Of a stretch of 64,000 nucleotides of DNA, positions 27,462 through 35,587 are shown piece by piece. This DNA comes from JAFKFI01 sp963795435. Lineage in GTDB: Bacteria; Pseudomonadota; Alphaproteobacteria; Acetobacterales; Acetobacteraceae. Both the position numbers and the translations under genes were made by a program. Below the pieces are notes generated by a model. It was not told the DNA's origin. It made no database searches and was given only the letters and a program-made list of their open reading frames with translations. Positions within the stretch are counted from its first letter, which is position 1; each line of letters begins with the position of its first letter. Location of the stretch: the NCBI GenBank assembly GCA_963795435.1, contig CAWCHV010000003.1, positions 124,001-188,000 on the forward strand, read 5' to 3'.

Positions 27462-28344
27462 CCCAATCACTCGCCAGGGGATGATGCGCCTCGACCAGGC
27501 GCTGCAGCCGTTCGGCGAGCACATGAGTATAGATCTGCGTGGTCGCGATGTCGGCATGGCCCAGCAGGAGTTGCAAGCTGCGCAGGTCGGCGCCGCGCGC
27601 CAGCAAGTGCGAGGCGAAGGAGTGGCGCAGGACGTGTGGCGACACACGGGTCGGGTCGAGCCCCGCGTCGAACGCCACCTGCTTCAGAAGCAACGCGAAG
27701 CCCTGCCTCGTCATGGGGCGGCGCGGATCGCGGCCGGGAAACAGCCAGCGCCGGTTCGTCTCGTCGCCCGCCGCCAACTCGGCCGCCGCCCACTTGGCCT
27801 CACCCGAAAGCGGAACCATCCGTTCCTTGCCGCCCTTGCCGCGCACCAGCAGGACCGCTGAGTCGCCCGCGAGCGCCGTGCGGGGAAGTCCGAGCAGCTC
27901 CGAGACGCGCAGGCCGCTGGCATACAGGATTTCCAGGGCCGCGCGGGCCAGCGTCCCGGCGCGTCCCGGTCGGCGTCCGGCGGCGGCGAGCAGCGCGTCC
28001 ACCTCCTGCTCGCTGAGATATTTCGGCAGTGATCGGGGCAGCTTCGGCGCGTCCAGGAGCTGGGTGGGATCGTCCGCCCGAACCCCTTCTCGCAGCAGGA
28101 AACGGTGGAACTGTCGCAGCGCCGACAGTCGCCGCGCGGCGGTACGGGCCGACAGCCCGGTTGTCTGCAGGCTCGCCATGTACGATTGCAGAAGCGCTGC
28201 GTCAGCACCGGCGGACGCAGCTCCGCGCGCGGCGGCGAAGATGAAAAAATCGGCCAGGTCGGCCTGATAGGCGGCCAGCGTGTTGCGCGCGGCGCCCCGC
28301 TCGGCGGCCAGCATCTCGAGGAACGCCTCGACGTGGCGGTCCAC
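27415..28344 (-). CDS. xerD: Site-specific tyrosine recombinase XerD
   Basis: A 309-residue tyrosine recombinase that resolves chromosome dimers at dif with XerC. N-terminal SAM-like core-binding domain (VDRHVEAFLEMLAAERG...NTLAAYQADLADF), then the catalytic domain with R in ASGLRVSELLGL, K in RGKGGKERMVP, H-x-x-R in SPHVLRHSFASHLL, H in LLGHADIATTQIYTHV and the Tyr nucleophile of YTHV. GTG at 28344 is preferred because it lies 8 bases after a 47-residue ORF; upstream in-frame codons are shadow. The C terminus extends past the normal HPLA end and overlaps the MFS stop; a missing base after GCGAG would end it canonically at 27467. Confidence 0.92.
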   Translation of the reverse strand: MDRHVEAFLEMLAAERGAARNTLAAYQADLADFFIFAAARGAASAGADAALLQSYMASLQTTGLSARTAARRLSALRQFHRFLLREGVRADDPTQLLDAPKLPRSLPKYLSEQEVDALLAAAGRRPGRAGTLARAALEILYASGLRVSELLGLPRTALAGDSAVLLVRGKGGKERMVPLSGEAKWAAAELAAGDETNRRWLFPGRDPRRPMTRQGFALLLKQVAFDAGLDPTRVSPHVLRHSFASHLLARGADLRSLQLLLGHADIATTQIYTHVLAERLQRLVEAHHPLASDWATRPRPGRPAGARSA

Positions 28345-28352
28345 CTGCCCGC

Positions 28353-28496
28353 CTAGTGGCTCTGGAACTTGTCGTTCGGCAGGGTCCGTTGCACCGGATG
28401 CGGGTTCGGTTCGGGCGGGAAGGCGCCCAGCACCAGCACGCCGACCGCGATGACCACCAATCCGATCGCGACGACCAGGAGAAAGATACGGCTCAT
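28353..28496 (-). CDS. 47-residue single-pass membrane protein
   Basis: A small ORF missed by length-limited gene calling: MSRIFLLVVAIGLVVIAVGV... with one helix (residues 3-25), then a proline-rich tail FPPEPNPHPVQRTLPNDKFQ. It starts at 28496, 75 bases from the divergent aroKB start, and stops 8 bases before the xerD GTG, so it should be the first gene of the xerD transcript. Hydrophobicity pattern, codon bias and position all suggest it is real. I do not recognise a family or function. Confidence 0.65.
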   Translation of the reverse strand: MSRIFLLVVAIGLVVIAVGVLVLGAFPPEPNPHPVQRTLPNDKFQSH

Positions 28497-28571
28497 TGTC
28501 GTCACGACGGGTCCGGGCTGTTGGGGGGCGGCTTGGCCTTGACGCTTGCCCGTGTGCTACCTTTCGCCGCG

Positions 28572-30251
28572 ATGACACGCAACACCGCGCTCAAGGATAC
28601 CGTCACATTGCCGGACGCGCTGGCCGGGCGCAGCATCGTGCTGGTCGGGCTGATGGGCGCCGGCAAGACGTCGATCGGGCGGCGGCTGGCGGCCCGACTC
28701 GGCCTGCCGTTCCGCGACGCCGACGCCGAGATCGAACTCGCCGCCGGCTGCACGGTGCCAGAGCTGTTCACCCGCTACGGCGAGCGCGAGTTCCGCGACG
28801 GCGAGCGCCGAGTGATCCGCCGCCTGCTCTCGGGCGACCCGCTGGTGCTCGCGACCGGCGGCGGCGCCTTCATGGACCAGGAGACCCGCGCCATCGTGCG
28901 CGAGGAGGCGGTGTCGATCTGGCTGCGCTGCAAGCTGCCCATCCTGGTCCGTCGGGTCGCGGGGCGCGACAACCGCCCGCTGCTGCGGGACGGGGATGCC
29001 TCGGACATCCTGCAACGCCTGATGGAGATCCGGCACCCGGTCTATGCCGAGGCCGACCTCGCGGTCGACTGCGGCGACGAGAGCCCCGACGCCACCACCG
29101 GCCACGTGCTCGACGCGCTGCTCGAGTGGCGGGCGCCGCGCCGGCTCTCGATCACCCTCGCCAGCGCCAGCTACGACGTGGTGATCGGCGAGGGCCTGCT
29201 GGCGCGCGCCGGCGCGCTGATCGCGCCGCGTCTGCCGCAAAAGCGGGTTGTGGTGGTGACGGATGCGAGCGTCGCTCGCCTGCACCTCCAATCCCTGCTC
29301 GGAGGTCTGGCCGCGACCGCGATCGAGGCGCGGCAGATCGTCGTGCCCGCCGGCGAGACTTCCAAGAATCTGGAGACCTACGGCCGGGTGGTGGATGGGC
29401 TCCTGGAGGCCGGCGTCGAACGCAAGACGACGGTGATCGCGCTCGGCGGCGGCGTGGTGGGCGATCTCGCGGGCTTCGCGGCGGCCACGACCCTGCGCGG
29501 ACTACCCTTCATCCAGGTGCCGACGACGCTGCTCTCCCAGGTCGATTCGAGCGTCGGCGGCAAGACCGGCGTGAACACCGCGCGGGGGAAAAACCTCGTC
29601 GGCGCGTTCCATCAGCCGCGCATGGTGCTGGCCGATACCGCGACGCTCGCCACTTTGCCGATCCGCGAACTGCGCGCCGGCTACGCCGAGATCACGAAGG
29701 CCGGGCTGATCGGCAACGCGGCGTTCTTCGAATGGTGCGAGCACAACGGCGCCGGCGTGATCGCCGGCAATCGCGAGCTACAAGCCGAGGCGATCCGGCG
29801 GGCCTGCGCCTTCAAGGCCGCCGTGGTCGGCGAGGACGAGCACGAGGAGAAGCCGAATGACGGCCGCGCCCTGCTCAATCTTGGGCACACCTTCGCGCAC
29901 GCGCTGGAGGCCGAATACCGCTACGGGGGCGGGCTGCTGCATGGCGAGGCGGTGGCGGTCGGCCTCGGACTGGCGTTCCGGCTCTCCGCCCGGCTCGGCC
30001 TCTGCGCGCCCGCCGATGCGGCGCGCGTGGTGTCCCATGTCGGCGCGATGGGTCTGCCGGCGGAGCTGCGGATGCTGAACCGGCGGTTCTCGGCGACGAC
30101 GCTGACCGGGCACATGCGGCGCGACAAGAAGATGCGAGACGGCCGACTCACCTTCATCCTCGCTCGCGGCATCGGCCAGGCCTTCACCTCGGCCGATGTG
30201 CCGGCGCAGGACGTCATCGGCCTGTTGCGCGAGGAGGGTTGCACGGCCTGA
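28572..30251 (+). CDS. aroKB: Fused shikimate kinase / 3-dehydroquinate synthase
   Basis: A 559-residue bifunctional enzyme of the shikimate pathway. Residues 1 to about 187 are shikimate kinase AroK (Walker A GLMGAGKT 26-33; FRDADAEIE; ATGGGAF 94-100; lid R residues in RRVAGRDNRPLL). Residues about 190-559 are 3-dehydroquinate synthase AroB (GGGVVGDLAGFAAAT, QVPTTLLSQVDSSVGGKTG, KAGLIGN, LNLGHTFAHALE with zinc-binding histidine). The two domains are encoded in one frame with a short linker (LLEWRAPRR). They catalyse steps 5 and 2 of the pathway, so they do not act consecutively. ATG at 28572 is the first codon giving the kinase N terminus. Confidence 0.96.
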   Translation: MTRNTALKDTVTLPDALAGRSIVLVGLMGAGKTSIGRRLAARLGLPFRDADAEIELAAGCTVPELFTRYGEREFRDGERRVIRRLLSGDPLVLATGGGAFMDQETRAIVREEAVSIWLRCKLPILVRRVAGRDNRPLLRDGDASDILQRLMEIRHPVYAEADLAVDCGDESPDATTGHVLDALLEWRAPRRLSITLASASYDVVIGEGLLARAGALIAPRLPQKRVVVVTDASVARLHLQSLLGGLAATAIEARQIVVPAGETSKNLETYGRVVDGLLEAGVERKTTVIALGGGVVGDLAGFAAATTLRGLPFIQVPTTLLSQVDSSVGGKTGVNTARGKNLVGAFHQPRMVLADTATLATLPIRELRAGYAEITKAGLIGNAAFFEWCEHNGAGVIAGNRELQAEAIRRACAFKAAVVGEDEHEEKPNDGRALLNLGHTFAHALEAEYRYGGGLLHGEAVAVGLGLAFRLSARLGLCAPADAARVVSHVGAMGLPAELRMLNRRFSATTLTGHMRRDKKMRDGRLTFILARGIGQAFTSADVPAQDVIGLLREEGCTA

Positions 30252-30316
30252 GACGCTGCCGCGCGGTAGGGACGCATACTGTCCGGTTTGCAGCCCGCCC
30301 GCCGCGTGCCATATGG

Positions 30317-30337
30317 ATCTGTTGCACTGCAACAGAT
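30317..30337. promoter_or_regulatory. 21-bp near-perfect dyad before the DUF2889 gene
   Basis: ATCTGTTGCA C TGCAACAGAT: two perfect 10-base arms around one central base, ending 13 bases before the start codon and next to a CATATG/TATGGA -10-like element. The centre is too short for an RNA loop, so it is most likely a DNA operator. The core TTGC-N3-GCAA resembles reported PhaR-type TGC-rich sites, but identity of the regulator is not established. Confidence 0.6.
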
Positions 30338-30350
30338 TGGAGATCCCGCG

Positions 30351-31013
30351 ATGCCGTTGAGCGAGCCGCAGGAGCGTGAACCGCTGCACACGCGGACCAT
30401 CGTGATCCGCGGCTATCGGCGGCGCGACGGGCTGTATGACATCGAGGCCCATCTCACAGACAGCAAGGCGCGTGGCTTCCTCAACGAGCATCGCGGTTAT
30501 GTCGAGGCCGGCGAGCCGCTGCATGGCATGTGGATGCGCATGACGGTGGACGACCGGCTGACCATCGTTGCCTGCGAGGCGGCAAGCGACCACACCCCAT
30601 ACGCGATCTGCGAGCTAGCGGCGCCCAATTTCGCCCGGCTGGCCGGGCTGCGGATCAAGGCCGGCTTTCTGCGGGAGGCGGCCGCCCGGATCGGTGGCAC
30701 CGCCGGCTGCACGCATTTGCGCGAGCTGCTGCAGCAGATGGGCACCACCGCGCATCAGACAGTGTTCTCGGCCAGGGGCGACCGCGAGGCGGAGGCGATC
30801 CGGGCCGCGACCGGTACCGCGCTGACCCCGGAAGAGGTGGACGCTCGCGTCGCCGCCAAGTTCGGCGGCTCGGCCAAGATCGTGAACACCTGCATTGCTT
30901 ACGACGAAGCCGGCCCGATCGTGCGGCGCCGCTGGCCGCACCTGTACAAGGGCGCCGACCGGGACCGGACCGCGGCCGAAGCCGCCGCCGTTTCCTCCTC
31001 CGCCGGCTCCTGA
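30351..31013 (+). CDS. DUF2889 domain-containing protein
   Basis: A 220-residue cytoplasmic protein of the DUF2889 family. Landmarks: RTIVIRGYRRRDGLYDIEAHLTD near the N terminus, MWMRMTVDD in the middle and GGTAGCTHLRELLQQMGTTAHQT, the family's most conserved stretch with Cys and His. The function is unknown. ATG at 30351 is preceded by GGAGATCCC. It is 99 bases downstream of aroKB, behind a strong dyad operator, so it is probably separately and specifically regulated. Its C terminus is low-complexity Ala/Ser. Confidence 0.88.
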   Translation: MPLSEPQEREPLHTRTIVIRGYRRRDGLYDIEAHLTDSKARGFLNEHRGYVEAGEPLHGMWMRMTVDDRLTIVACEAASDHTPYAICELAAPNFARLAGLRIKAGFLREAAARIGGTAGCTHLRELLQQMGTTAHQTVFSARGDREAEAIRAATGTALTPEEVDARVAAKFGGSAKIVNTCIAYDEAGPIVRRRWPHLYKGADRDRTAAEAAAVSSSAGS

Positions 31014-31043
31014 CCAGGCGCGCCTGTCATTGCCGCCCTTCCG

Positions 31044-31343
31044 CTAGGCCGCGGCCGAATCAGAAAAATCGGGCTCGACGAGCGCGGCCTTGGAACCGTG
31101 ACCCGCTTCGGCATGGCCCTGCTCGGTCGCCGCAACCCGGAAATACTGCATCACGAACACCCGGACGGCGCTGGTGCGGCCGCCCGGATCGCCGCGCGCT
31201 TCGACCCGACGCACGATCTCGCCGATCGGGACCTGCTCGCGCTGGCAGATCTCATAGAGCGCATCCCAGAGCTCGGGCTCGAGCCGCATACTCGTTCGGC
31301 CGCGCCCCGCGACCACATTCCGGTTGACCAGCCGACTTCCCAC
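31044..31343 (-). CDS. Ribbon-helix-helix domain protein (RHH_4 type)
   Basis: A 99-residue protein with an RHH DNA-binding-like core (residues about 14-70: TSMRLEPELWDALYEICQRE...IGEIVRRVEARG...TSAVRVFVMQYFR). The family is common in alphaproteobacteria and often described as a putative transcriptional regulator; targets are unknown. The C terminus is acidic/alanine-rich. GTG at 31343 follows GGAGAG about 8 bases upstream. An 11-bp dyad (AACCT A AGGTT, 31357-31367) lies in its leader and could be an autoregulatory site. Confidence 0.85.
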   Translation of the reverse strand: MGSRLVNRNVVAGRGRTSMRLEPELWDALYEICQREQVPIGEIVRRVEARGDPGGRTSAVRVFVMQYFRVAATEQGHAEAGHGSKAALVEPDFSDSAAA

Positions 31344-31487
31344 AGCGCTCTCTCCAACCTAAGGTTGCGTCCCATTGGAGCTTCCTTGCGTTAAGAGAGA
31401 GTTTGTTCCACGAAAATATCCGGGGCAGCAAACTAATTCCCCGTAACGATTTGGTAGGAGATGGAGGGGTCGCGAAGTTTCAGCGGG

Positions 31488-31790
31488 TCAGCTCTCTGGC
31501 GGGACTGCGGCCTGCTCCTCGGGCGTTCGCAACGTCAGCGCGAGTGCGTGCAGGCCGGCCGTGAACTCGGCGGCCACGGCTTCATGCACCAGCCGGTGCC
31601 GCGCCACCCGGCTCCGGCCGCGGAACGCCGCGCTGACCAGCAGCACGCTGTAGTGGGTCTCGCCGCCTGGCCGAGCCCCGGCATGGCCGGCGTGGAGGGC
31701 GCTGTCATCCACGACACGCAGAAGCGACGGCGCGAATGCGTCGGCGAGAATGGTTTCCAGGCGATGTGCGCGGGACCGCATGGCAGTCAT
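31488..31790 (-). CDS. BolA family protein
   Basis: A 100-residue BolA-like protein. RLETILADAFAPSLLRVVDDSALHAGHAG...ETHYSVLLVSAAFRGRSRVARHRLVHEAV shows the class II fold with the conserved histidines that bind an Fe-S cluster with monothiol glutaredoxin. It probably works in iron/Fe-S homeostasis or as a stress regulator. ATG at 31790. It is divergent from the J-domain gene; bolA next to this J-domain gene and cobS-cobT is a well-known alphaproteobacterial order. Confidence 0.92.
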   Translation of the reverse strand: MTAMRSRAHRLETILADAFAPSLLRVVDDSALHAGHAGARPGGETHYSVLLVSAAFRGRSRVARHRLVHEAVAAEFTAGLHALALTLRTPEEQAAVPPES

Positions 31791-31860
31791 ATCGGATAAT
31801 CGGCGGCGCGCGCCAAGCGCCAGTTGCCAATGGCGCCGCGCGGCGCACATAAGAGGCACG

Positions 31861-32454
31861 ATGACCCGACGCGGCACGAGACCCCGGGCCTACGCGCCCG
31901 ACCCGGCCGCTCCCGGTCGGGCGTGCGAGATGCCTGATTGCTGCGCGCCCGGCGAATACCGGGCGCCAAAGTCGCGCACGGCCCTGAACGATTACTGGTG
32001 GTTCTGCCTAGAGCATGTGCGCGCCTACAACGCCGCGTGGGACTTCTACAAAGGCATGACCCCGGGCGAGATCGAAATGCAGCTCCGCGCCGATACCGCG
32101 TGGCAGCGGCCGAGCTGGCCCCTCGGCCGGTTGGGGGCCGCCGCGTGGGACGGGGAGCTGCCGCATCGCGATCCTCTGCACGTGCTCGACGCCGGGCGCA
32201 TCAAGCGCGGCCCTGGGCGACCGTCCGACCAGGCTCCCTCGGAGTTGCGCGAGCCACTGGCAACCTTGGGCCTATCCTGGCCGACGACGCTCGATCAGGC
32301 GAAATCCCGGTGGAAGGAGCTTGCCAAGCGCCATCATCCGGACGCGAATGGCGGGGATCGCGCGGCGGAGGAGCGGTTGAAGACGATCAACCTCGCCTAC
32401 GCGGCGGTACGCACCCGCCTGGCGACCGAACCGCGACTGGCGGCCGCCGGCTGA
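31861..32454 (+). CDS. J domain-containing protein (C-terminal DnaJ domain)
   Basis: A 197-residue protein. Residues about 20-60 contain a cysteine-containing region (CEMPDCCAPGEYRAPKSR...YWWFCLEHVRAYNAAWDF), a possible metal-binding element conserved in this family. Residues about 133-190 form a J domain with the HPD motif (KRHHPDANGGD), so it should stimulate an Hsp70 (DnaK). It has no Gly/Phe or zinc-finger DnaJ region. It is placed between divergent bolA and cobS, as in many alphaproteobacteria, but its client is unknown. ATG at 31861. Confidence 0.9.
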   Translation: MTRRGTRPRAYAPDPAAPGRACEMPDCCAPGEYRAPKSRTALNDYWWFCLEHVRAYNAAWDFYKGMTPGEIEMQLRADTAWQRPSWPLGRLGAAAWDGELPHRDPLHVLDAGRIKRGPGRPSDQAPSELREPLATLGLSWPTTLDQAKSRWKELAKRHHPDANGGDRAAEERLKTINLAYAAVRTRLATEPRLAAAG

Positions 32455-32535
32455 TCGGACATGCGGGCAGGTACCCTTCCGCCCGCCGCCGTGCCGGGGT
32501 TACTATTCATCGGAACACACGGGACACGCTGGTCT

Positions 32536-33546
32536 ATGAACAAGATTGCCGCCCTCTCAGAGGTCCGCCCGACCTCCGCGATCGACCTTCCGGACACCAA
32601 GGTCCAGGCGCGCGAGACATTCGGGATCGACGCCGACATGGAGGTGCCGGCCTTCTCGGTGCGGACCGAGCACGTGCCGGACATCGACACCGCGTACCAG
32701 TTCGACAAGGAGACCACGCTGGCGATCTGCGCGGGGTTCGCCTTCAACCGGCGCACGATGATCCAGGGCTATCATGGCACCGGCAAATCCACCCATATCG
32801 AGCAGATCGCCGCGCGGCTCAACTGGCCCTGCATCCGGGTCAATCTCGACAGCCACATCAGCCGCATCGACCTCATCGGCAAGGACGCGATCGTCCTCAA
32901 GGACGGCAAGCAGGTGACGGAGTTCCGCGAGGGCATCCTGCCCTGGGCGCTGCAGCACGCCTGCGCGCTCGTGTTCGACGAGTACGACGCCGGCCGGCCG
33001 GACGTGATGTTCGTCATCCAGCGGGTGCTGGAAGTCGAGGGCAAGCTCACCCTGCTCGACCAGAACCGGGTGATCCGCCCGCACCCGTCCTTCCGCCTGT
33101 TCTCCACCTCCAATACGGTGGGCCTCGGCGACACCACCGGCCTCTATCATGGCACCCAACAGATCAACCAGGGCCAGATGGACCGCTGGAACATCGTCGC
33201 CACCCTGAACTATCTGCCGCACGGAACCGAGACCGCGATCGTGCTGGCCAAGATGCAGATCGACCCGAAGGACGCGGCGACCAAGAAGCGGGTCGAGAGC
33301 ATGGTGGCGCTCGCCGACCTGACCCGCGCCGGCTTCATCAACGGCGACATCTCGACCGTCATGTCGCCGCGCACCGTCATCACCTGGGCGGAGAACGCGC
33401 GCATCTTCGGCGATATCGGCTTCGCCTTCCGCGTGACCTTCCTCAACAAATGCGACGAGGCCGAGCGGTCCACGGTGGCCGAGTACTACCAGCGCTGCTT
33501 CAACGAGGACATCCCGACCGGCATGATGGCGCGCAAGGCGAGCTGA
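32536..33546 (+). CDS. cobS: Cobaltochelatase subunit CobS (AAA ATPase)
   Basis: A 336-residue MoxR-type AAA ATPase. Walker A GYHGTGKST, Walker B ALVFDEYDAG, sensor region FSTSNTVGLGDTTGLYHGT. With CobT and CobN it inserts cobalt into hydrogenobyrinic acid diamide in aerobic cobalamin synthesis. CobN is not in the window. Many alphaproteobacteria keep this cobS-cobT pair apart from other cob genes. ATG at 32536 gives the canonical MNKIAALSEVRPT start. cobT follows 11 bases downstream. Confidence 0.96.
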   Translation: MNKIAALSEVRPTSAIDLPDTKVQARETFGIDADMEVPAFSVRTEHVPDIDTAYQFDKETTLAICAGFAFNRRTMIQGYHGTGKSTHIEQIAARLNWPCIRVNLDSHISRIDLIGKDAIVLKDGKQVTEFREGILPWALQHACALVFDEYDAGRPDVMFVIQRVLEVEGKLTLLDQNRVIRPHPSFRLFSTSNTVGLGDTTGLYHGTQQINQGQMDRWNIVATLNYLPHGTETAIVLAKMQIDPKDAATKKRVESMVALADLTRAGFINGDISTVMSPRTVITWAENARIFGDIGFAFRVTFLNKCDEAERSTVAEYYQRCFNEDIPTGMMARKAS

Positions 33547-33557
33547 GGCCCTAGGCC

Positions 33558-35450
33558 GTGAGCGGAACGGGAGCGAGCGGGTCGAAGGACAACACGCGGG
33601 CGGAGGAGTTCAAGCGCGCCACCGCCGGCGTGCTGCGCGCGATCGCCGAGGTGGCGGACGTGCAGGTGAACTTCCAGCCCGGTCCGTCCGGCCTCGCCGG
33701 CAAGCGCGCGCGCCTGCCGCTGCCGACCCGCGCGCTGCCGCCGGCCGAGATGGCGAAGTTGCGCGGGGCGTCCGACGCCATCGCGCTGCGTCTGCGACAC
33801 CATGACGACGCGGTGCACGCCGCCCGCAGCCCGGCGCGGCGCGAGGCGCGCGACGTCTACGACGCGCTCGAACAGGCGCGCGTCGAGACGATCGGCTCGC
33901 GCCACATGGAAGGCGTGTCGGCCAATCTGCGCGCCCGGCTCACCGAGGAATGCGAGGCCGAGGGCTTCGACCGCATGACGCGGAAGGACCAGCTGCCGGT
34001 GCAGCACGCGTTGGCCCTGCTCGCCCGCGAGCGGATGTCGGGAGAGCCAGCTCCTGCCGCCGCTCGGCGCGTGCTCGATCTCTGGCGCGAATCGCTCGGC
34101 GCGGACGCCGACGGAGCGCTGGAGGAGCTTGGCCACAGCCAGGACAATCAGGCGGCCTTCGCCCGCGCCGCCCGCAAGCTGCTCGCGGTGCTCGATCTCG
34201 CCGAGGCGGAGGCCGACGCCGAGCCCGACAATCAGGACGAGGAGGGCGAGGAGGGCGGCGAGCAGTCCGGCGCGCAGGACAATTCCCAGGAGGGATCGAG
34301 CGAGAGCCAGTCCGACACCGATTCCATGCTCGGCGCCCAGCCCGAGGAGATGGAGGGCGAGGCGGCCGACGACGAGGGCTCCGACGATGCCGACGAGAGC
34401 GCCGCCGCCGCCGAGGGAGACGACCGCCCCGGCGGCCCGCAGCCGCGCCGCGACCGCAACATGCAGGACGCCGAGGGCGCCTACCGCCCTTACACGCGGC
34501 TGTTCGACGAGGAAGTCTCCGCCGAGGATCTCTGCGACCCGGAAGAACTCAGCCGGCTCCGCCAGCAGCTCGATCAGCAATTGCAGCACCTGCAAGGTGT
34601 GATCTCGAAGCTCGCCAACCGGTTGCAACGGCGGCTGATGGCGCAGCAGACGCGGGCCTGGGAGTTCGACCTCGAGGAAGGATTGCTCGACGCGGGGCGC
34701 CTCTCCCGCGTGGTGGTCAATCCGATGCAGGCGCTGTCCTACAAGCGCGAGCTCGAGATGGAGTTCCGCGATACGGTCGTGACGTTGCTGATCGACAATT
34801 CCGGCTCGATGCGCGGCCGGCCGATCACCGTCGCGGCGATGTGCGGCGACATCCTCGCCCGCACCTTGGAACGTTGCGCCGTAAAGGTGGAGGTGCTCGG
34901 CTTCACCACGCGCGCGTGGAAGGGCGGGCAGAGCCGCGAGAAATGGGTGCAGGACGGCAAGCCCCGCGCGCCGGGCCGGCTCAACGATCTGCGCCACATC
35001 ATCTACAAGGCGGCCGACGCGCCGTGGCGGCGCGCGCGCAAGAATCTCGGCCTGATGCTGCGTGAGGGGCTGCTCAAGGAGAACATCGACGGCGAGGCGC
35101 TGCTTTGGGCCTATCGCCGCCTGCTGATGCGCTCCGAGCACCGCCGCATCCTCATGGTCATCAGCGACGGCGCGCCGGTGGATGATTCCACCTTGTCGGT
35201 GAATCCCGGCAATTACCTGGAAAAACACCTGCGCGAGGTGATCCGCGACGTCGAGGGCCGCGAGCTGGTCGAGCTCATCGCCATCGGCATCGGCCACGAC
35301 GTCACCCGCTACTACCGCCGCGCCGTCACGATCGTCGACGCCGAGGAGCTGGGCGGCACGATGCTGAAGAAGCTGACCGAGCTGTTCGACGAGGATTCCG
35401 ACCTCGCCTGGCGCATGGCGGCGGCGGAGCGGTCGGCGGTGGTGGTTTAA
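33558..35450 (+). CDS. cobT: Cobaltochelatase subunit CobT
   Basis: A 630-residue protein, usual length. The N terminus is helical; residues about 215-305 are a very acidic Glu/Asp/Gln/Ser-rich linker; the C terminus (residues about 410-620) is a von Willebrand A domain with a MIDAS motif DNSGSMRG that binds the AAA ring of CobS through Mg2+. It acts as the adaptor of the cobalt chelatase complex in the cytoplasm. Start is GTG at 33558, 11 bases after cobS, so translation is likely coupled. Confidence 0.96.
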   Translation: MSGTGASGSKDNTRAEEFKRATAGVLRAIAEVADVQVNFQPGPSGLAGKRARLPLPTRALPPAEMAKLRGASDAIALRLRHHDDAVHAARSPARREARDVYDALEQARVETIGSRHMEGVSANLRARLTEECEAEGFDRMTRKDQLPVQHALALLARERMSGEPAPAAARRVLDLWRESLGADADGALEELGHSQDNQAAFARAARKLLAVLDLAEAEADAEPDNQDEEGEEGGEQSGAQDNSQEGSSESQSDTDSMLGAQPEEMEGEAADDEGSDDADESAAAAEGDDRPGGPQPRRDRNMQDAEGAYRPYTRLFDEEVSAEDLCDPEELSRLRQQLDQQLQHLQGVISKLANRLQRRLMAQQTRAWEFDLEEGLLDAGRLSRVVVNPMQALSYKRELEMEFRDTVVTLLIDNSGSMRGRPITVAAMCGDILARTLERCAVKVEVLGFTTRAWKGGQSREKWVQDGKPRAPGRLNDLRHIIYKAADAPWRRARKNLGLMLREGLLKENIDGEALLWAYRRLLMRSEHRRILMVISDGAPVDDSTLSVNPGNYLEKHLREVIRDVEGRELVELIAIGIGHDVTRYYRRAVTIVDAEELGGTMLKKLTELFDEDSDLAWRMAAAERSAVVV

Positions 35451-35587
35451 GGGAGCCACCTTCCGCTCCCTCCATCGATTGCTCTCGACATCGACGGGTC
35501 GGCGCGAGCAAGCTACCCGCGCTCTGCACGCCGGGACGCCGGCCGCCGTGGACGGCTTGTCCCGAACGCGAGTTGGGGGAGGGCGTC

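Noticed and set aside
31357..31367. AACCT A AGGTT dyad before the RHH gene as a firm operator
   Set aside because: Only five-base arms; mentioned in the gene entry as a possibility but not listed as a site.
35451..35470. GGGAGC-N8-GCTCCC hairpin after cobT as a terminator
   Set aside because: Stem of only six bases and no T-run; too weak to call.
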